Source of the DNA: an uncultured Lachnospiraceae bacterium
Lineage (GTDB): Bacteria > Bacillota > Clostridia > Lachnospirales > Lachnospiraceae
Direction: 5' to 3'
NCBI GenBank assembly: GCA_947176785.1
Contig: CAMWSA010000238.1
Location: 1 to 6,117, forward strand
Length of the DNA stretch: 6,117 nucleotides
Shown: positions 5,017 to 6,117 of the stretch, piece after piece
Layout: every line of letters begins with the position of its first letter
Numbering within the stretch: position 1 is the stretch's first letter
Program-made: the position numbers and the translations under genes
The notes under the pieces: model-generated
What the model was told of the DNA's origin: nothing
The model's input: the letters and a program-made list of their open reading frames with translations, nothing else
Databases searched by the model: none

Positions 5017-6117
5017 ATGAGCAGTGCAACACTTTTTCAGGAAAGTAAGTCCATGATTGACGATCTGCTTCATGCGGCCAATGGCCTGATCGAGATGGCC
5101 AACGGCGAGATGGTGGATCTGGGCGGGGAGGAGGAGGAAGAGGAGCTTCCGGAACTGAAGCCGGAGCCGGCGGTGGACCTGGCGGAGCTGGAAGCCCTGG
5201 GCCTGTACGATGCCCAGCTGCAGGAGGTGGAACTGGGCATGAGGCAGAAATTGCCGGTACAGCTTTACGCCCAGAACTGTTATAATTGGATGCAGATGAA
5301 GGAGATCCGTCTGGGGATGCTGGCGGAGGTGGATGTGAAGTGGTATATGAATCCTCTGTACAATGCGGAGCAGATGCACCAGATCCGCCTGGGCCTGGAG
5401 TATGGCTTGGATGTGTCGGGTTATGCCCGGCTGATCTACACCGTGTCGGACATGTACAAAAAGAGACATGCCCTGATGGAGGAAAAATACAAAAGCGGCG
5501 GGGCGGGCCAGGAGCGATATGTGACGGATGAATACACTCACATCCGGCTCCACTTCAGCGCCGATTTGATGATGGCCTGGATCATGCTGCCGAAAGAAGG
5601 CGAGCGTCCCTATACCATAGCGGAACTGCGGCGTCTTCTCAAAAAGTACGAGGTACGCCACGGCATTCTGGCGGACGGCCTCCATGAGGCCACGATAGAA
5701 GGGACGAGAGGGAAGGAGATCCTGATTGCCCAGGGAGCTTTGCCCATGCCGGGAAGGGATGGTTCTTACGAACTGTTCTTTGACAGAGAACTGCCCGATT
5801 CCCCCGAACTTCTGGCGGACGGCAGCGTGGACTACACCCATGTGGTGGTGGCGGATACTGCCCAGCCGGGACAGAAGCTGGCGGCGTACCGGCCCGCCGG
5901 CAAGGGGAAACCCGGCATGACGGTTACGGGCATTGCCATAGACGGCGAAAAAGGCCGGGAACTGCCTCCACTGACGGGCAGCGGCATTATGGCGGACAAT
6001 GAGAGACGCGTATACACGGCGGCTATCAAGGGATATGTGACCTATGACCCGGAGCGGAGCAAGCTGAGTGTGATGCAGACCTATCTGGTGAACGGGGACG
6101 TGAACAGCTACACCGGC
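5017..6117 (+). CDS. FapA (DUF342) family protein with N-terminal 26-residue repeats (3' truncated)
   Basis: The frame is open from ATG 5017 to the window end (367 codons, no stop), so the C-terminus is missing; family members usually run to 450-700 residues. AAGGA at 5007-5011 lies five bases before the ATG. The N-terminus is helical and hydrophilic with an acidic run Glu38-Glu43. Residues 59-136 hold three degenerate 26-residue repeats in which Leu-Gly recurs at 73-74, 99-100 and 125-126 and a Tyr at 84, 110 and 136; the core reads like QMxxIRLGLExGLDVSxY. From about 176 the FapA domain begins: YTIAELRRLLKKYEVRHGI, then IAQGALPMPGRDG (237-249), DGSVDY (268-273), KPGMTVTG (298-305) and VNGDV (358-362), all typical of the family. 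No signal peptide or membrane helix is visible, so it is probably cytoplasmic. FapA was named for flagellar assembly in Vibrio, but many carriers have no flagella and the biochemical function is unsettled. No flagellar gene is visible here, so I give no symbol. Confidence 0.88.
   Translation, partial: MSSATLFQESKSMIDDLLHAANGLIEMANGEMVDLGGEEEEEELPELKPEPAVDLAELEALGLYDAQLQEVELGMRQKLPVQLYAQNCYNWMQMKEIRLGMLAEVDVKWYMNPLYNAEQMHQIRLGLEYGLDVSGYARLIYTVSDMYKKRHALMEEKYKSGGAGQERYVTDEYTHIRLHFSADLMMAWIMLPKEGERPYTIAELRRLLKKYEVRHGILADGLHEATIEGTRGKEILIAQGALPMPGRDGSYELFFDRELPDSPELLADGSVDYTHVVVADTAQPGQKLAAYRPAGKGKPGMTVTGIAIDGEKGRELPPLTGSGIMADNERRVYTAAIKGYVTYDPERSKLSVMQTYLVNGDVNSYTG

Noticed and set aside
4838..5020. 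60-codon + strand ORF from TTG inside the repeats
   Set aside because: It starts inside the copy 1 hairpin, has no ribosome binding site, repeats itself only because the DNA does, and runs over the FapA-like start codon.
4643..5032. 129-codon ORF on the - strand across the intergenic repeats
   Set aside because: Its apparent internal protein repeat is only the translation of the tandem DNA repeat, whose main offset of 117 happens to be a multiple of three.
4996..5841. 281-codon ORF on the - strand
   Set aside because: It lies antisense to the FapA-like gene, whose + frame shows clear family motifs. The antisense product is His/Gln/Leu-rich, as expected for a shadow of GC-rich coding DNA.

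Overview
The window holds three co-oriented protein genes on the + strand. Two are cut by the window edges. The codon use (GC-rich third positions), the AGGAG/AAGGA ribosome binding sites, the consensus sigma-A promoter and the protein families (LSQGERQ-type ABC exporter, Cache-type hybrid kinase with HDIRTPMNAI and two receivers, FapA protein with 26-residue N-terminal repeats) all fit a Firmicute of class Clostridia. A gut-type Lachnospiraceae is my best guess, but this rests on recognition of style and not on any database search.

Layout: (1) Bases 2-1531 are the 3' part of an ABC exporter subunit with fused membrane and ATPase domains. The first membrane helices lie off the left edge. (2) Bases 1532-1797 are a spacer with no convincing terminator. 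It holds two small palindromes, a doubtful 56-codon ORF that overlaps the ABC stop codon (TAATG), and a very good extended -10 promoter. (3) Bases 1798-4770 encode a 990-residue membrane hybrid histidine kinase: TM, extracytoplasmic Cache-like sensor, TM, PAS-like region, HisKA, HATPase, receiver, receiver. (4) Bases 4771-5016 are a non-coding spacer almost filled by two tandem copies of an element of about 100 bases with strong dyad symmetry. (5) From base 5017 to the window end runs an open reading frame for a FapA (DUF342) family protein, truncated at its 3' end.

How the parts may work together: the kinase has its own promoter and ends without a visible terminator, so the kinase and the FapA-like gene could share a transcript. 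The structured repeat would then lie in the intergenic RNA immediately before the FapA-like start. The kinase reads an extracellular signal and passes phosphate to two attached receivers. No DNA-binding or enzymatic output domain is attached, so its downstream partner is outside the window. The ABC exporter is separated by the promoter and need not be functionally linked.

The two observations most worth following are the tandem structured repeat at 4788-5003, whose arms can pair in two mutually exclusive ways with several differences compatible with G-U pairing on the + strand RNA, and the three 26-residue repeats at the N-terminus of the FapA-like protein.
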